36,412 bases of DNA from Sphingobacterium sp. GTDB lineage: Bacteria; Bacteroidota; Bacteroidia; Sphingobacteriales; Sphingobacteriaceae. Shown one piece after another: positions 26,265-34,724 of the stretch. Below the pieces are notes generated by a model. That model searched no databases. It was not told the DNA's origin and saw only the letters and a program-made list of their open reading frames with translations. The position numbers and the translations under genes are program-made. Every line of letters begins with the position of its first letter. Within the stretch, counting starts at the first letter, position 1. The DNA lies in assembly GCA_031277685.1 (NCBI GenBank), contig JAITLV010000190.1, positions 1 through 36,412 of the forward strand, read 5' to 3'.

Positions 26265-27095
26265 ATGGAATTTGGAGTTCATCGGGTCATTGGTGTAACG
26301 CAGGAGTCTTCGGAAATTAGGGATGCAACAGCGAAAGAGAACTTTATCGTTCTTTTTGTGTCATCTGGTGGATGCAACATGCTCATTAATAAACAGCCGA
26401 CGGAGATTGAGGAATATAGCCTGGTTTTGATACCCCGCGGAATAACGGTTGATGCCAACCCAAATGAACAACGCGCCTTTTTGATTATCTATTTCTCGGA
26501 AAGCTTTTTTGCACGCACAGAAGTCGACACCGCCTTCCTTCGCAACTTCAAGTCATTTAACAAAAATGAATATACCTATAGAGTACTCAGTGTGCCCAAA
26601 GAGTATGCGACTTATTATGAATTTGTCGGCATGCAGCTGAAGCTTTCCAAACAGAATTATAATCAGGCAATTTACCGGGACTTGGCACATAATATCGTGA
26701 AACAGATTGTACTCCTCGCGGCGATTTATGCGGAAGACAAGCAATCGGGAGAGTTACTAGGTAAGCGTACAGAAGTTTCCTTGGTAAGGCGTTTTCAGGA
26801 TCTGGTCGAAAAGCATGTGAAAACAGAAAAACAAGTGGCTTTTTACGCTGATCAGCTGAATATTGGGAGTAAAAAATTGACCAGTCTCACCAAAGAGACC
26901 TTGGGTACCACACCTAAAGAAGTCATCACCAGCGAATTGCTCCGTGTGAGTAAAAAGCTTCTCGTGGAGTCGTCACTTAGTATCAAACAAGTCGCTTGGG
27001 ATTTAGGTTATACAGACGTGAATAATTTTAGTACCTTCTTTTTGAAAGAAACAAACCTGACGCCAACAGAATACCGCAAGCGTTGGCAACAATAA
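26265..27095 (+). CDS. AraC-family transcriptional regulator
   Basis: 276 residues. The N-terminal 160 residues look like a cupin-type sensing domain (FIVLFVSSGGCNMLINKQ, LVLIPRGITVDA). The C-terminal 100 residues form the double helix-turn-helix: FYADQLNIGSKKLTSLTKET with GTTPKEVI, then SIKQVAWDLGYTDVNNFSTF and the closing TPTEYRKRW. All are family hallmarks. It stands alone between a terminator and the surface-fibre locus and points towards the latter, so control of that locus or of the adjacent lipoprotein cassette is plausible. Ligand unknown. Confidence 0.92.
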   Translation: MEFGVHRVIGVTQESSEIRDATAKENFIVLFVSSGGCNMLINKQPTEIEEYSLVLIPRGITVDANPNEQRAFLIIYFSESFFARTEVDTAFLRNFKSFNKNEYTYRVLSVPKEYATYYEFVGMQLKLSKQNYNQAIYRDLAHNIVKQIVLLAAIYAEDKQSGELLGKRTEVSLVRRFQDLVEKHVKTEKQVAFYADQLNIGSKKLTSLTKETLGTTPKEVITSELLRVSKKLLVESSLSIKQVAWDLGYTDVNNFSTFFLKETNLTPTEYRKRWQQ

Positions 27096-27100
27096 CCTTC

Positions 27101-27120
27101 ATGTATTGAAAATAATACAT
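27101..27120 (+). terminator. weak AT-rich hairpin after the AraC-type gene
   Basis: ATGTATT-GAAAAT-AATACAT forms a 7-bp AT-rich stem 6 bases after the stop, followed by ATTTT. It is weak for a terminator and might be neutral. The following gap to 27331 also holds the 10-base palindrome AACAATTGTT at 27135-27144. Confidence 0.35.
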
Positions 27121-27331
27121 ATTTTCCTAATAAAAACAATTGTTCTTATTCTTTCGTTTTTGAGATAAAAGGTATATTTATAGTAGAACAACGAAAGTGT
27201 ATGAAATATCAACATTGTGAAAATTCATGTTCTTCTGGCGTCAAAATTGCTAAAGATCCATAGATGATCGAGATGAGCATTGAATAGTATGGATGATTCA
27301 TAGGACCATTAAGAAAACAGTTTATTAGGAT

Positions 27332-27859
27332 ATGGAAAAGGTAGTATTGTTTTTGGGATTGGCTTTTTGGGGTGGTACAGCCTCTGCACAGACAGGTGTG
27401 CGATTGAACATTGAACTCTATGATGTGCAGCACCTTGTTATTAATCCAGATCAATCGACGGTAACCTTGGCTTACCACACCTTAGCAGATTATAAAAATG
27501 GCGTAGAGTCAATTCAGAAAGCACATCTTTCGGTATTTAGCACGTCGGGCTATGAAGTGAAGGTCAAATTGGCCAACCAAGACTTTATAAAACTCGGCCA
27601 GGCACAGACAGAAAAAATCCCCGCGCCATTGATCCGTGTTAAAGCAACTGCCACTCATATAGGACAAGCAATAAATACAGCTCGTGGCGTCCTTTCTACA
27701 AATAAGGAAACCATCATTTCCTCAGATTCCCCCATCTTCAATGGATTGTTTGATGTAACCTACTCTGGGCCTGGAGCTGACGGCTTAATGCAATACGTAG
27801 AGAAAAACAATACCGTTACCTTCACAAACGATGTCCTTTATAGCATCGAAACGCGCTAA
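27332..27859 (+). CDS. secreted pilin-like subunit (minor candidate)
   Basis: 175 residues with a signal peptide ending near TASAQ. The mature chain begins with an alternating strand (GVRLNIELYDVQHLVI), contains DYKNGV at residues 53-58 followed by LSVFSTSGYEVKV, and ends with LFDVTYSG and NDVLYSIETR. The same pattern is present in the next gene (DYTKGV) and in the C-terminal half of the protein at 29559 (DYMQGV), so these are three versions of one domain. No cysteines are evident. By analogy with chaperone-usher systems this would be a fibre subunit; assembly by donor-strand exchange is inference. Confidence 0.68.
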   Translation: MEKVVLFLGLAFWGGTASAQTGVRLNIELYDVQHLVINPDQSTVTLAYHTLADYKNGVESIQKAHLSVFSTSGYEVKVKLANQDFIKLGQAQTEKIPAPLIRVKATATHIGQAINTARGVLSTNKETIISSDSPIFNGLFDVTYSGPGADGLMQYVEKNNTVTFTNDVLYSIETR

Positions 27860-27901
27860 TATTCCCCACAAACCCATTCTTTTATCTTAGGTACGGCGCT
27901 T

Positions 27902-27943
27902 TGTAGTTTTTCCGCTACATATTTTTGTAGCTGTATAGCTACA
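27902..27943. promoter_or_regulatory. tandem palindromes TGTAG-N8-CTACA, candidate operator
   Basis: Two copies of TGTAG-N8-CTACA lie at 27902-27919 and 27926-27943, 24 bases apart. The second is part of a longer perfect inverted repeat (TTGTAGCT-GTAT-AGCTACAA, 27925-27944). No T-run follows, so a protein-binding operator is more likely than a terminator. They sit just upstream of the candidate promoter of the subunit gene at 28081. Confidence 0.5.
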
Positions 27944-27993
27944 ACATTTTACACACTCCCTTTTTTATACTTTTTGGGTACAAATTCATACTT

Positions 27994-28020
27994 TTTGCCT
28001 CATTTCCTGCTGTACTTTTG
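27994..28020 (+). promoter_or_regulatory. candidate Bacteroidota promoter of the main subunit gene
   Basis: TACTTTTG at 28013-28020 matches the TAnnTTTG minus-7 element exactly. A TTTG at 27994-27997 could be the minus-33 element, though the 15-base spacing is short. Transcription would start near 28027, giving a leader of about 55 bases. Confidence 0.5.
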
Positions 28021-28080
28021 TTTTGTCCAAAGAGGATAAATAATAACGAATAAGTCATATTAAATTATAAAAACTACAAA

Positions 28081-28668
28081 ATGAAAAAAATTATTTTCTT
28101 CGCAGCAGCAATCATCGGTTCAGTTACTGCAGTTAACGCTCAATCTCAATCACAAGCAAAAGTAAAAGTGAATGTGGAATTGAATCCTTTTCAGTCTATT
28201 GAAATCGGTAGCGGTGCTGGTCATGATGGCCCTGTAACATCAGGATATGATGACGAAGTAACTTTAAAGTATGAAAAGGCCGCCGATTATACCAAAGGGG
28301 TAGATAAAACGATCGCGAAACAATTGAAAGTGTCTTCGGTAGGTTCTGGCTATAAAATAAAAGCGAACTTATTGGCAAATGGTCAATTTAAAAAAGAGTC
28401 GGGTAATGGTGTAGGCGCATATGATGCAAAGGATCTAATTGAGATACAAGTGGGTGGAATGTCTGCTACTACAGATGTAAACATGGAGTTCGGTCCGTTT
28501 GGAAACACAAGTACAGCGGAATCTTCTGTATTGAACAAAGAATTGGATGTAAAATATATCGGTAAACCACTTGATGAGGCTGCTGTAAAAAAATTATTAG
28601 GTAACGGTGGTAAAGATGCAAAAGCAAAATATACCATTGATGTGGTTTACACGATCGCCGCAAACTAG
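28081..28668 (+). CDS. secreted pilin-like major subunit
   Basis: 195 residues. The signal peptide ends at AVNAQ (about residue 21). The mature protein opens with an alternating strand KVKVNVELNPFQSIEI, carries DYTKGV at residues 69-74 followed by LKVSSVGSGYKIKANL, and ends with LDVKYIG and YTIDVVYTIAAN. It is a paralogue of the preceding gene. It has its own candidate promoter, and a hairpin terminator directly after it, an arrangement that would raise its level relative to the assembly genes, as is usual for a main fibre subunit. No sortase or type V (FimA) features were seen. Confidence 0.72.
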   Translation: MKKIIFFAAAIIGSVTAVNAQSQSQAKVKVNVELNPFQSIEIGSGAGHDGPVTSGYDDEVTLKYEKAADYTKGVDKTIAKQLKVSSVGSGYKIKANLLANGQFKKESGNGVGAYDAKDLIEIQVGGMSATTDVNMEFGPFGNTSTAESSVLNKELDVKYIGKPLDEAAVKKLLGNGGKDAKAKYTIDVVYTIAAN

Positions 28669-28703
28669 TAGGTCCTATACTACGCTATGAAAATCATATA
28701 GAG

Positions 28704-28731
28704 GCAGGTATCGGAAGATACCTGCTTTTTT
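28704..28731 (+). terminator. hairpin terminator/attenuator between subunit and chaperone genes
   Basis: GCAGGTATC-GGAA-GATACCTGC is a perfect 9-bp stem with a four-base GGAA loop, followed by six T. It lies 35 bases after the subunit stop and 28 bases before the chaperone start, with no obvious new promoter between, so it probably attenuates read-through. Confidence 0.85.
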
Positions 28732-28759
28732 ATGTATTTTTATGCCAAATTGTATTTTT

Positions 28760-29575
28760 ATGAAAAACCTGATCGCCTCATTTTTTTTGCTGTTTACCAC
28801 AACAATAGCTTTTTCTCAAACTGGATTGACAGTCGGTCCACCTAGATTATATTTTGTGGGTGATGCCGGACAGGCGCAAACGCAGTATGTTGACGTAACA
28901 AATCCGAGTAAAGATTATACACTCGAATTGGGTGTTTCTTTTGAAGACTGGTCTTATTCAGCCGTTGGTGATAATGAGCTGAGTCCAAAAGGGACATTAC
29001 CAACGAGCTGTGCAAGCTGGTTGTCGGTGTCTGAATCGTACTTCTCACTTAAACCTGGTGAATCAAAGCGGTTGCAACTGAATATGCAGGTGCCTAAAGA
29101 TGCAAAATTCACTGCCGAGGTACCGGTTCATACTGCAATGCTCTTTGTGACACAATTGAACCCGAGAGCGAGAGAAAAACAGGAAGGGGCTAATATTCGT
29201 TTGGCGGTACGCTCAGGAGTGAAGGTTTATCATCGTTTCAATGGACGGGAAACGCCGGATCTTGAAATCACGAATTTGGTTTATAAAGATGTAGACTCTG
29301 CTGGACAATTTCTAGAGGTTAGTTACGACGTGACAGGAAATATCTGGCTAGAGGGACGCCTGCGCGCTGAATTTTTAAATCAAGAAACGGGAGAAAAAGC
29401 AGTTGTCGATAATCTTAATTTTTACTGTCTGCCTGGAGATAAGCGTAAACAATATATTGCGATTCCCAAATCGTTGAAATCTGGGAGTTACCTCGTTTCG
29501 GTGTTGGCATTTTATGGCGATCAAGATGTGGTGAAGATCGCAGAATTGGAGTTTAAACATGTGGCAAAAAACTAA
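28760..29575 (+). CDS. PapD-like periplasmic fimbrial chaperone
   Basis: About 271 residues from ATG 28760; an ATG at 28742 is in frame but would add residues before the signal peptide (MKNLIASFFLLFTTTIAFSQ). The N-terminal Ig-like domain has GLTVGPPRLYFVGDAGQ (R29 at the site of the chaperone anchor Arg), YVDVTNPSKDYTLELGVSF, then SWLSVSESYFSLKPGESKRL and VPVHTAMLFVT, the usual order of strands in pilus chaperones. A second beta domain follows (about residues 155-271). It would hold subunits in the periplasm and pass them to the usher-like protein. It overlaps the next gene by 17 bases. Confidence 0.8.
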   Translation: MKNLIASFFLLFTTTIAFSQTGLTVGPPRLYFVGDAGQAQTQYVDVTNPSKDYTLELGVSFEDWSYSAVGDNELSPKGTLPTSCASWLSVSESYFSLKPGESKRLQLNMQVPKDAKFTAEVPVHTAMLFVTQLNPRAREKQEGANIRLAVRSGVKVYHRFNGRETPDLEITNLVYKDVDSAGQFLEVSYDVTGNIWLEGRLRAEFLNQETGEKAVVDNLNFYCLPGDKRKQYIAIPKSLKSGSYLVSVLAFYGDQDVVKIAELEFKHVAKN

Positions 29576-30635
29576 AATAATAGTACTCTTGATTTGGGGC
29601 CTGTTTTCAGCCGTGCCCCTTGTTGCGCAATTGCGGTTTTCAGTATGGTCGGACAATTATTTTGAAGTAACGTCTTATTTGGGTAAAACAACGCCGGATC
29701 GCTTCAATGTATTTCAATTTGACCTGAATGGACTCAATGTGAACGAAAAAAACTGGTCTCTCGCGGTACGCTTACTGGCACCCATACGTACCATTGCCGG
29801 TGGAAAAAACCGTAGCGGAAATACATTTCCGGTAGATAAAATAAGTCTACGTTGGATTGGCGACAACAATGACGCGAATTTTCGCCTAGATGGGATCGGT
29901 GCCAGCCGTAATCCCATTATTCTGCAAAATAGCAACGATGTGTTGTTGATTAATCGGGCCAAACAACCCATTAGCTCCAACGGGAATTATTATCTGCAAT
30001 ATCAGCTTTATAGTGCACTGACCATTGCCCAAGGTAAATATTTGGATGATTATCTGAGTCCGGATCAGTATACTTACCTGAAATATCGTATTCCTCTATT
30101 GTTTACCCTTTACAGCGAAAGTGGTAAGGTCCTGGGAACCCAGGAAATTAATTATGAAATGCAATTGCCGCCGCGTTTGACCGACGGCGGGATGGTTGAC
30201 ATGGAACCTGACTATAGTCTGGAGGTTGCTGCCGATGCTGCCAATGCGAGATTGCAGTTCTCGACACAAAAGGATTATATGCAGGGAGTAAGCGCGATGG
30301 TCGCAAATGCGATCCGTGTGAACTCCATAACGGACTTTGAACTTCGTGTTAAATCGGTTGATAGTGAGCTTTTGCGCAATGGCGGCGGCACACTTCCGCT
30401 GTCCGTGCTGTCACTTCAATTGACTGCTGGAACCGGATTAAATAGGATAAAATCTAACCCCAAAGTAGTTTTAACGACTCAAGAACAGGTGGCGGTATCT
30501 GCCGCTTCGATAGATAAAAAGCAAGCGCAAACTTTTAATGTGGAGTATAAAGCGAATCTGACGGCTGATCAGGTGTCGGCTTCTAAATCTGGAAGCTATA
30601 GTGTGTCACTCCTGTATTTACTGATTCCACAATAG
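29559..30635 (+). CDS. two-domain secreted protein with C-terminal pilin-like domain, candidate tip adhesin
   Basis: 358 residues. Signal peptide ends near PLVAQ. Residues 24-215 are a beta-rich domain with no recognised family (LRFSVWSDNYFEVTSYLG, NFRLDGIGAS, YLKYRIPLLFTLYSES). Residues 225-358 repeat the pattern of the small subunits: DYMQGV at 239-244, IRVNSITDFELRVKS, FNVEYKAN and a last strand YSVSLLYLLIPQ. One unique domain joined to one pilin domain is the design of FimH and CsuE tip adhesins in chaperone-usher pili. The gene starts inside the chaperone gene, so the two are translationally coupled. The adhesin role is inference. Confidence 0.68.
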   Translation: MWQKTKIIVLLIWGLFSAVPLVAQLRFSVWSDNYFEVTSYLGKTTPDRFNVFQFDLNGLNVNEKNWSLAVRLLAPIRTIAGGKNRSGNTFPVDKISLRWIGDNNDANFRLDGIGASRNPIILQNSNDVLLINRAKQPISSNGNYYLQYQLYSALTIAQGKYLDDYLSPDQYTYLKYRIPLLFTLYSESGKVLGTQEINYEMQLPPRLTDGGMVDMEPDYSLEVAADAANARLQFSTQKDYMQGVSAMVANAIRVNSITDFELRVKSVDSELLRNGGGTLPLSVLSLQLTAGTGLNRIKSNPKVVLTTQEQVAVSAASIDKKQAQTFNVEYKANLTADQVSASKSGSYSVSLLYLLIPQ

Positions 30636-30650
30636 TCCGATTTCTACTGC

Positions 30651-33473
30651 GTGTTTAAATACTCTCATCATAAGATCAAATATTTCGCTGCTGCGCTATT
30701 GCTATTGCTGGCCCAGTTTGTTTGGGCCCAGCAGGAAAAGCCTGTGCACTTGCTTTTGCCTGATCAGCTCCGTCTGGAAAGCGGTCTCAACAGTATTGAC
30801 CTGCAACTGATCAACAATAGCGAAAAGGATTTCAATGGCGAGCTCAAGTTGTTGTTGCCACAGGGACTGCGTGCCCTTGGTTCGGACCGTTTAACATTTA
30901 CAGTGCCAGCAGGAAAAAAACGATTTATTATTCAACGTCTACAGGTTCAGGCACCAGCTCAGTTAAGAGGACAAGCTGTAGTTGTTCAGCTATTGGATCC
31001 TTTTGGCCAGATGGTTGATAATAAGACGATGGCTATCGATGTGCCACCTAAAAAAGTGCTGATCTTACAGGACGTTTCGGAACAGCAGTATTTAAAGCAT
31101 GTAGGGGATTCGATCTTTATTAAAACACGTGTTATCAATAGCGGAACAACAGACGAGGAGATGAAGATTCTGTTTTCCTCGCCGGATAGAATCGGAAATA
31201 CCACATTTAAAGAACAAAATCTTTTCCTTCCTGCTGGTCGCGATACAGTCCTCATGCTCCGGCTTGCGGTGGAAAAATATATGTTAAACAGGGAGCAATA
31301 CAGGGTCAACATCACGGGCCTATACGATAATGGCGATGTGTTTGGAAATCTATCGGTGTTATTGTCCAATATTGCAGCAGATCGGAATTACCAGCAATTA
31401 TTTGACAATCGCGGTAATCTGGCGGCCTACTCCCGTAATTTTTTTGATTTACAGCTGGATAACTTACTTGGTGAGCAGCAGGCCTTTTATTTTCGGTCGG
31501 AGGGGGAGTATCGTTTGGCGAATGGGCAGATTAGATATAGTGCTTATTTGACCAAAACAGGTGGAATGGACCGGCCTACATTAAGCAATACCTATGCTGC
31601 CTTTCAGAAAGGGCAAAATACCTATACGGTGGGAAATTTGCAGGAAAGCATGGAGGCATCTGCTTTTGGGAGAGGTTTCAAATTTGACCATATTGATACT
31701 GCCCGAGCAACCAATTTTACCGTCGGTGTATTACAGCGTGCTGTGGACCTGTTGGATTACAGCTCTACCGGCGAACCGGGCTATACCGCTTTTGGCAAAG
31801 TCGTGCTGGGAGAAGGTAAGGCTGAGCACCGTCGCTATGAAGGGCAGCTTTTCTACGATCACAATGGTTTAGATAGTACCACTAGCCTGCTTTGGGCGAA
31901 TTCTTTTGACTTTCTGAAACAAAAATATGCGGGCAATACATCGTTACGCGGTTTTGTCGCTGCAGGACTTCAGACGCAGGATGGCCGACAAGCGGGGCGC
32001 GATTCATCGATGCCCTCATGGGCTCTGGGTCTGCGGATGGATCAGCGTTTTGCCAAATGGAGTTTTAGCTCAGACAATTTTTATAGTTCTCCGTATTACA
32101 CAGGAAATCGTCGTGGTTCTTTGCAGTTCGTCGAACGCTTAAATAGAAACTGGGGTAAGTTATCGGCTGCACTAAGCTATACGTTTTACCGCTATAACCC
32201 AAGTTATCTGAATACAAATTTTCTCAATTACGCAAGCCAATCTTCCCGTTGGGATTTAAGTATGTATATGCCCTTGAGTTCATTTGTGACGCTATCCGTA
32301 TTGCCAAACTATAACCGCGAGATTGGAACCTATATGTTCGCAGCGGGTACCCGTGAACTGAAATCTACTTCTTGGCGGATGTTGTCAACAGTGAATCTTA
32401 GGTCACGTAACCTGCAGCACAACCTGAATGTGACCACTGAAGCTGGACTTGTCTCCATGACGGATCAAGCTAGCGGACTTTTTGCGGTACGGGCAGATGT
32501 AAATTACAATTATAAAAGTTTAGGTCTTTCAGCTTCTTACCAGCAGGGTGCTTTTCAGATTTCGGATCTAGTGAGTGCACTACTGATAGGACGGTCCATT
32601 GGGAATCGTTTTTCTATGGGCCCGCGTATAGGCGGCACGCTCTTACAGGAGAGATTGCAGTGGACGGCCAATGCCCGGGCAAATTTAAGTACCAGTTACG
32701 GAAATAGTTTTGGCGGAAACGCGAGTGTAAATTATCGCGTGCTCAAAAACACCCTCCTTACAGGGCTTTTTCAGTATAATTATAGTGTCATGAAAACTGG
32801 ATATGATTATGATTTCAATAATTTACGCATTGGTGTTCGGCAAAACTTAAAAGGATCAAATCTTGATCGGCCGGCCGTCAAGACAGGGAATATACGTGTC
32901 TTCTGTTTTTATGATAAAAATTTTAATGGAATATATGATAAAGGGGATATTCCGATGGTTGATCATAGTTTTACGGTAAAAGGGGTATTGTTTGTAACCG
33001 ATAAATCTGGATATGCTTCCTTTAAGAAGTTACCGTATGGCTCGTACCTGTTTTTCTCACCAAAGCAGGGACAGTATATGGCAGTTTCGAAAGAGATCGT
33101 GATACAGCGATCAAATCTAGAAATCCAAATTCCGCTCCAGCGTGGTGGATTGGTGCGGGGAGCTGTCAATGTTGCATATACACAAGGACTTAGTTTGGAG
33201 ACAGATCTGAATCTAGATATCTATAAAGTTTTGGCAAAAGATATACACGGGAAGGTTATCGAGATAAACACCGATAAGGAAGGGCATTTTGAGTTTGGCC
33301 TGCCAGAGGGAACCTATAGCTTCTATTTGGATAATGCAAGTTTCCCGGCAAACGTATTTACAGATCAAGAAGCTCAATCTGGAACGGTAAAACTTGATGG
33401 CGACTTGGAGCTCGAGCCTTTTATGTTAAAAGTGAAGTCAAAAAAGGTCAATGTCAAGCGTTTTGGACAATAG
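30651..33473 (+). CDS. usher-like outer-membrane beta-barrel protein with C-terminal Ig/CnaB-like domains
   Basis: 940 residues from a GTG start, 15 bases after the previous stop. The signal peptide ends at QFVWAQ. Residues 30-240 hold two beta-sandwich domains; residues 250-735 are a long series of barrel-type strands with aromatic ends (YSAYLTKTG, GQLFYDHNGLD, LSYTFYRYNPSYL). The last 200 residues contain FYDKNFNGIYDKGD (near residue 752), a calcium-loop-like SdrD-B/CnaB motif, then TDKSGYASFKKLPYGSY. Size and barrel-plus-beta-domain plan fit a pilus usher, but the classical PapC signatures are not evident by eye. Its place after a chaperone and tip-like gene supports an export-pore role. 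Confidence 0.7.
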   Translation: MFKYSHHKIKYFAAALLLLLAQFVWAQQEKPVHLLLPDQLRLESGLNSIDLQLINNSEKDFNGELKLLLPQGLRALGSDRLTFTVPAGKKRFIIQRLQVQAPAQLRGQAVVVQLLDPFGQMVDNKTMAIDVPPKKVLILQDVSEQQYLKHVGDSIFIKTRVINSGTTDEEMKILFSSPDRIGNTTFKEQNLFLPAGRDTVLMLRLAVEKYMLNREQYRVNITGLYDNGDVFGNLSVLLSNIAADRNYQQLFDNRGNLAAYSRNFFDLQLDNLLGEQQAFYFRSEGEYRLANGQIRYSAYLTKTGGMDRPTLSNTYAAFQKGQNTYTVGNLQESMEASAFGRGFKFDHIDTARATNFTVGVLQRAVDLLDYSSTGEPGYTAFGKVVLGEGKAEHRRYEGQLFYDHNGLDSTTSLLWANSFDFLKQKYAGNTSLRGFVAAGLQTQDGRQAGRDSSMPSWALGLRMDQRFAKWSFSSDNFYSSPYYTGNRRGSLQFVERLNRNWGKLSAALSYTFYRYNPSYLNTNFLNYASQSSRWDLSMYMPLSSFVTLSVLPNYNREIGTYMFAAGTRELKSTSWRMLSTVNLRSRNLQHNLNVTTEAGLVSMTDQASGLFAVRADVNYNYKSLGLSASYQQGAFQISDLVSALLIGRSIGNRFSMGPRIGGTLLQERLQWTANARANLSTSYGNSFGGNASVNYRVLKNTLLTGLFQYNYSVMKTGYDYDFNNLRIGVRQNLKGSNLDRPAVKTGNIRVFCFYDKNFNGIYDKGDIPMVDHSFTVKGVLFVTDKSGYASFKKLPYGSYLFFSPKQGQYMAVSKEIVIQRSNLEIQIPLQRGGLVRGAVNVAYTQGLSLETDLNLDIYKVLAKDIHGKVIEINTDKEGHFEFGLPEGTYSFYLDNASFPANVFTDQEAQSGTVKLDGDLELEPFMLKVKSKKVNVKRFGQ

Positions 33474-33478
33474 TCTTC

Positions 33479-34276
33479 CTATCCGGCGATATGCTGGGAT
33501 TTCACATCACTCATGTGATCTAAAAGTGATGGGTTCAAAATAGGGGACGTTTTTAGCATTTCCCGTACAGGATATTTTTCGGCAATATCCGTAAGGGCTT
33601 TGAGGTGTTTTTCATGATGGAGGTCGGTGCCCACAAAATCATACATCCCAGATTTCAGTAAAGTCATGGCAATTGCTTTAACATCGACTCCATAGTAACG
33701 GCTGATGGATAGCAGGTTCAACTGGAGCAGGCAACCGGCATCTTTAATTTGCTTATAGATATTAAAATTGCTATGATAATAATTGTATCGCTCCGGATGT
33801 GCTAGAACGGGTTTATAACCTAGTTTTTGAATGTCTCTAATGGTATGGAAAAGAGCCTTCGCCTCCGATAAATAGGACATCTCAATAAGCACATAGCCTC
33901 CTGGTATAATACAAAGTTCATTATCCCGAACAAGATCCGAAAGACCATCATCAATCATGTGTTCAGCTGCTGCAAAAATTTCAACCTTACTGCCAATATT
34001 CTTCAGGCCATTTTCGAGATTGCTGTGTGCTTCTTCAATACTCGATTTGCTATTGGGGTGGACTCCTGCCATAATATGTGGCGTGCAGATAAACTTCTTC
34101 AACCCCAATCGTTGTAACCCATCAATGTAACTAAGCGAGTTTTGTACAGAAGTGCTGCCATCGTCAATACCGGGTAGTAAGTGATTGTGCATGTCCACTT
34201 CCAAGAACTCAAGTTGTGCCAAAGGCCTGATAGATGATTTTTTATTGGTACCGAACAAATTGCTAAAGAAGCCCAT
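33479..34276 (-). CDS. CpsB/YwqE-type PHP-fold tyrosine-protein phosphatase
   Basis: 265 residues. The metal-binding motifs of the PHP fold are all visible: VDMHNHLLPGIDDGS (H30, H32), CTPHIM, AAAEHMIDD, LAHPERYNYY and VGTDLHH. This matches the CpsB/CapC/YwqE family, manganese-dependent phosphatases that remove phosphate from the tyrosine autokinases controlling capsule chain length. It converges on the usher-like gene with only 5 bases between stops and is divergent from the FlaA1-type gene. No tyrosine kinase gene is in the window; it may lie in the capsule cluster beyond the right edge. Confidence 0.92.
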   Translation of the reverse strand: MGFFSNLFGTNKKSSIRPLAQLEFLEVDMHNHLLPGIDDGSTSVQNSLSYIDGLQRLGLKKFICTPHIMAGVHPNSKSSIEEAHSNLENGLKNIGSKVEIFAAAEHMIDDGLSDLVRDNELCIIPGGYVLIEMSYLSEAKALFHTIRDIQKLGYKPVLAHPERYNYYHSNFNIYKQIKDAGCLLQLNLLSISRYYGVDVKAIAMTLLKSGMYDFVGTDLHHEKHLKALTDIAEKYPVREMLKTSPILNPSLLDHMSDVKSQHIAG

Positions 34277-34724
34277 AATGTTGATTTTAAAATGCTAAGT
34301 TAAAAGGGACATGTGCTTTTGTTGGTGTTTAATATATGATGGTGTTGGCATTTAGTTTTTAAATTCATATCCCGAAAAGAACTTTACAAACAATATGCCA
34401 GTTTTTCTGTTGATTATCAAGGAAGCAGAGTGAGAAGAAAGACTTGGATAGATCTAACAGTCTTGTACTTCCTTTTGTTTATGTTTTTTACAATTTAATT
34501 TGTTTTTGTAACAGTTTCGGTATAATACTTGCTTGTCCCCCCATAGTGGACAAATAACAAAGAATAGGTTTTTGTTATTGATATTTTAGGAGATTGTTTA
34601 ATTGCTTGTTAAATTTTAAGTATCTTGGCATTCTCTTACAATTATTGCAAAAGCCATATATACTGGGTTTAAGATAACTGCCTAATAAAGTATTATAAAA
34701 AATAGAAATAAAAAAGGGAAATTT
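34277..34724. promoter_or_regulatory. divergent promoter region between the phosphatase and epimerase genes
   Basis: About 450 AT-rich bases with no convincing gene. It must hold the promoters of both divergent genes. One inverted repeat, TTGTCC at 34533-34538 and GGACAA at 34548-34553, lies just downstream of TATAAT at 34521-34526 and might be a regulator site. The T-runs do not follow a clear stem. Confidence 0.4.

Noticed and set aside
27201..27263. 20-codon frame before the first pilin-like gene
   Set aside because: It is too short, has no signal peptide or coupling to the next gene and is probably chance.
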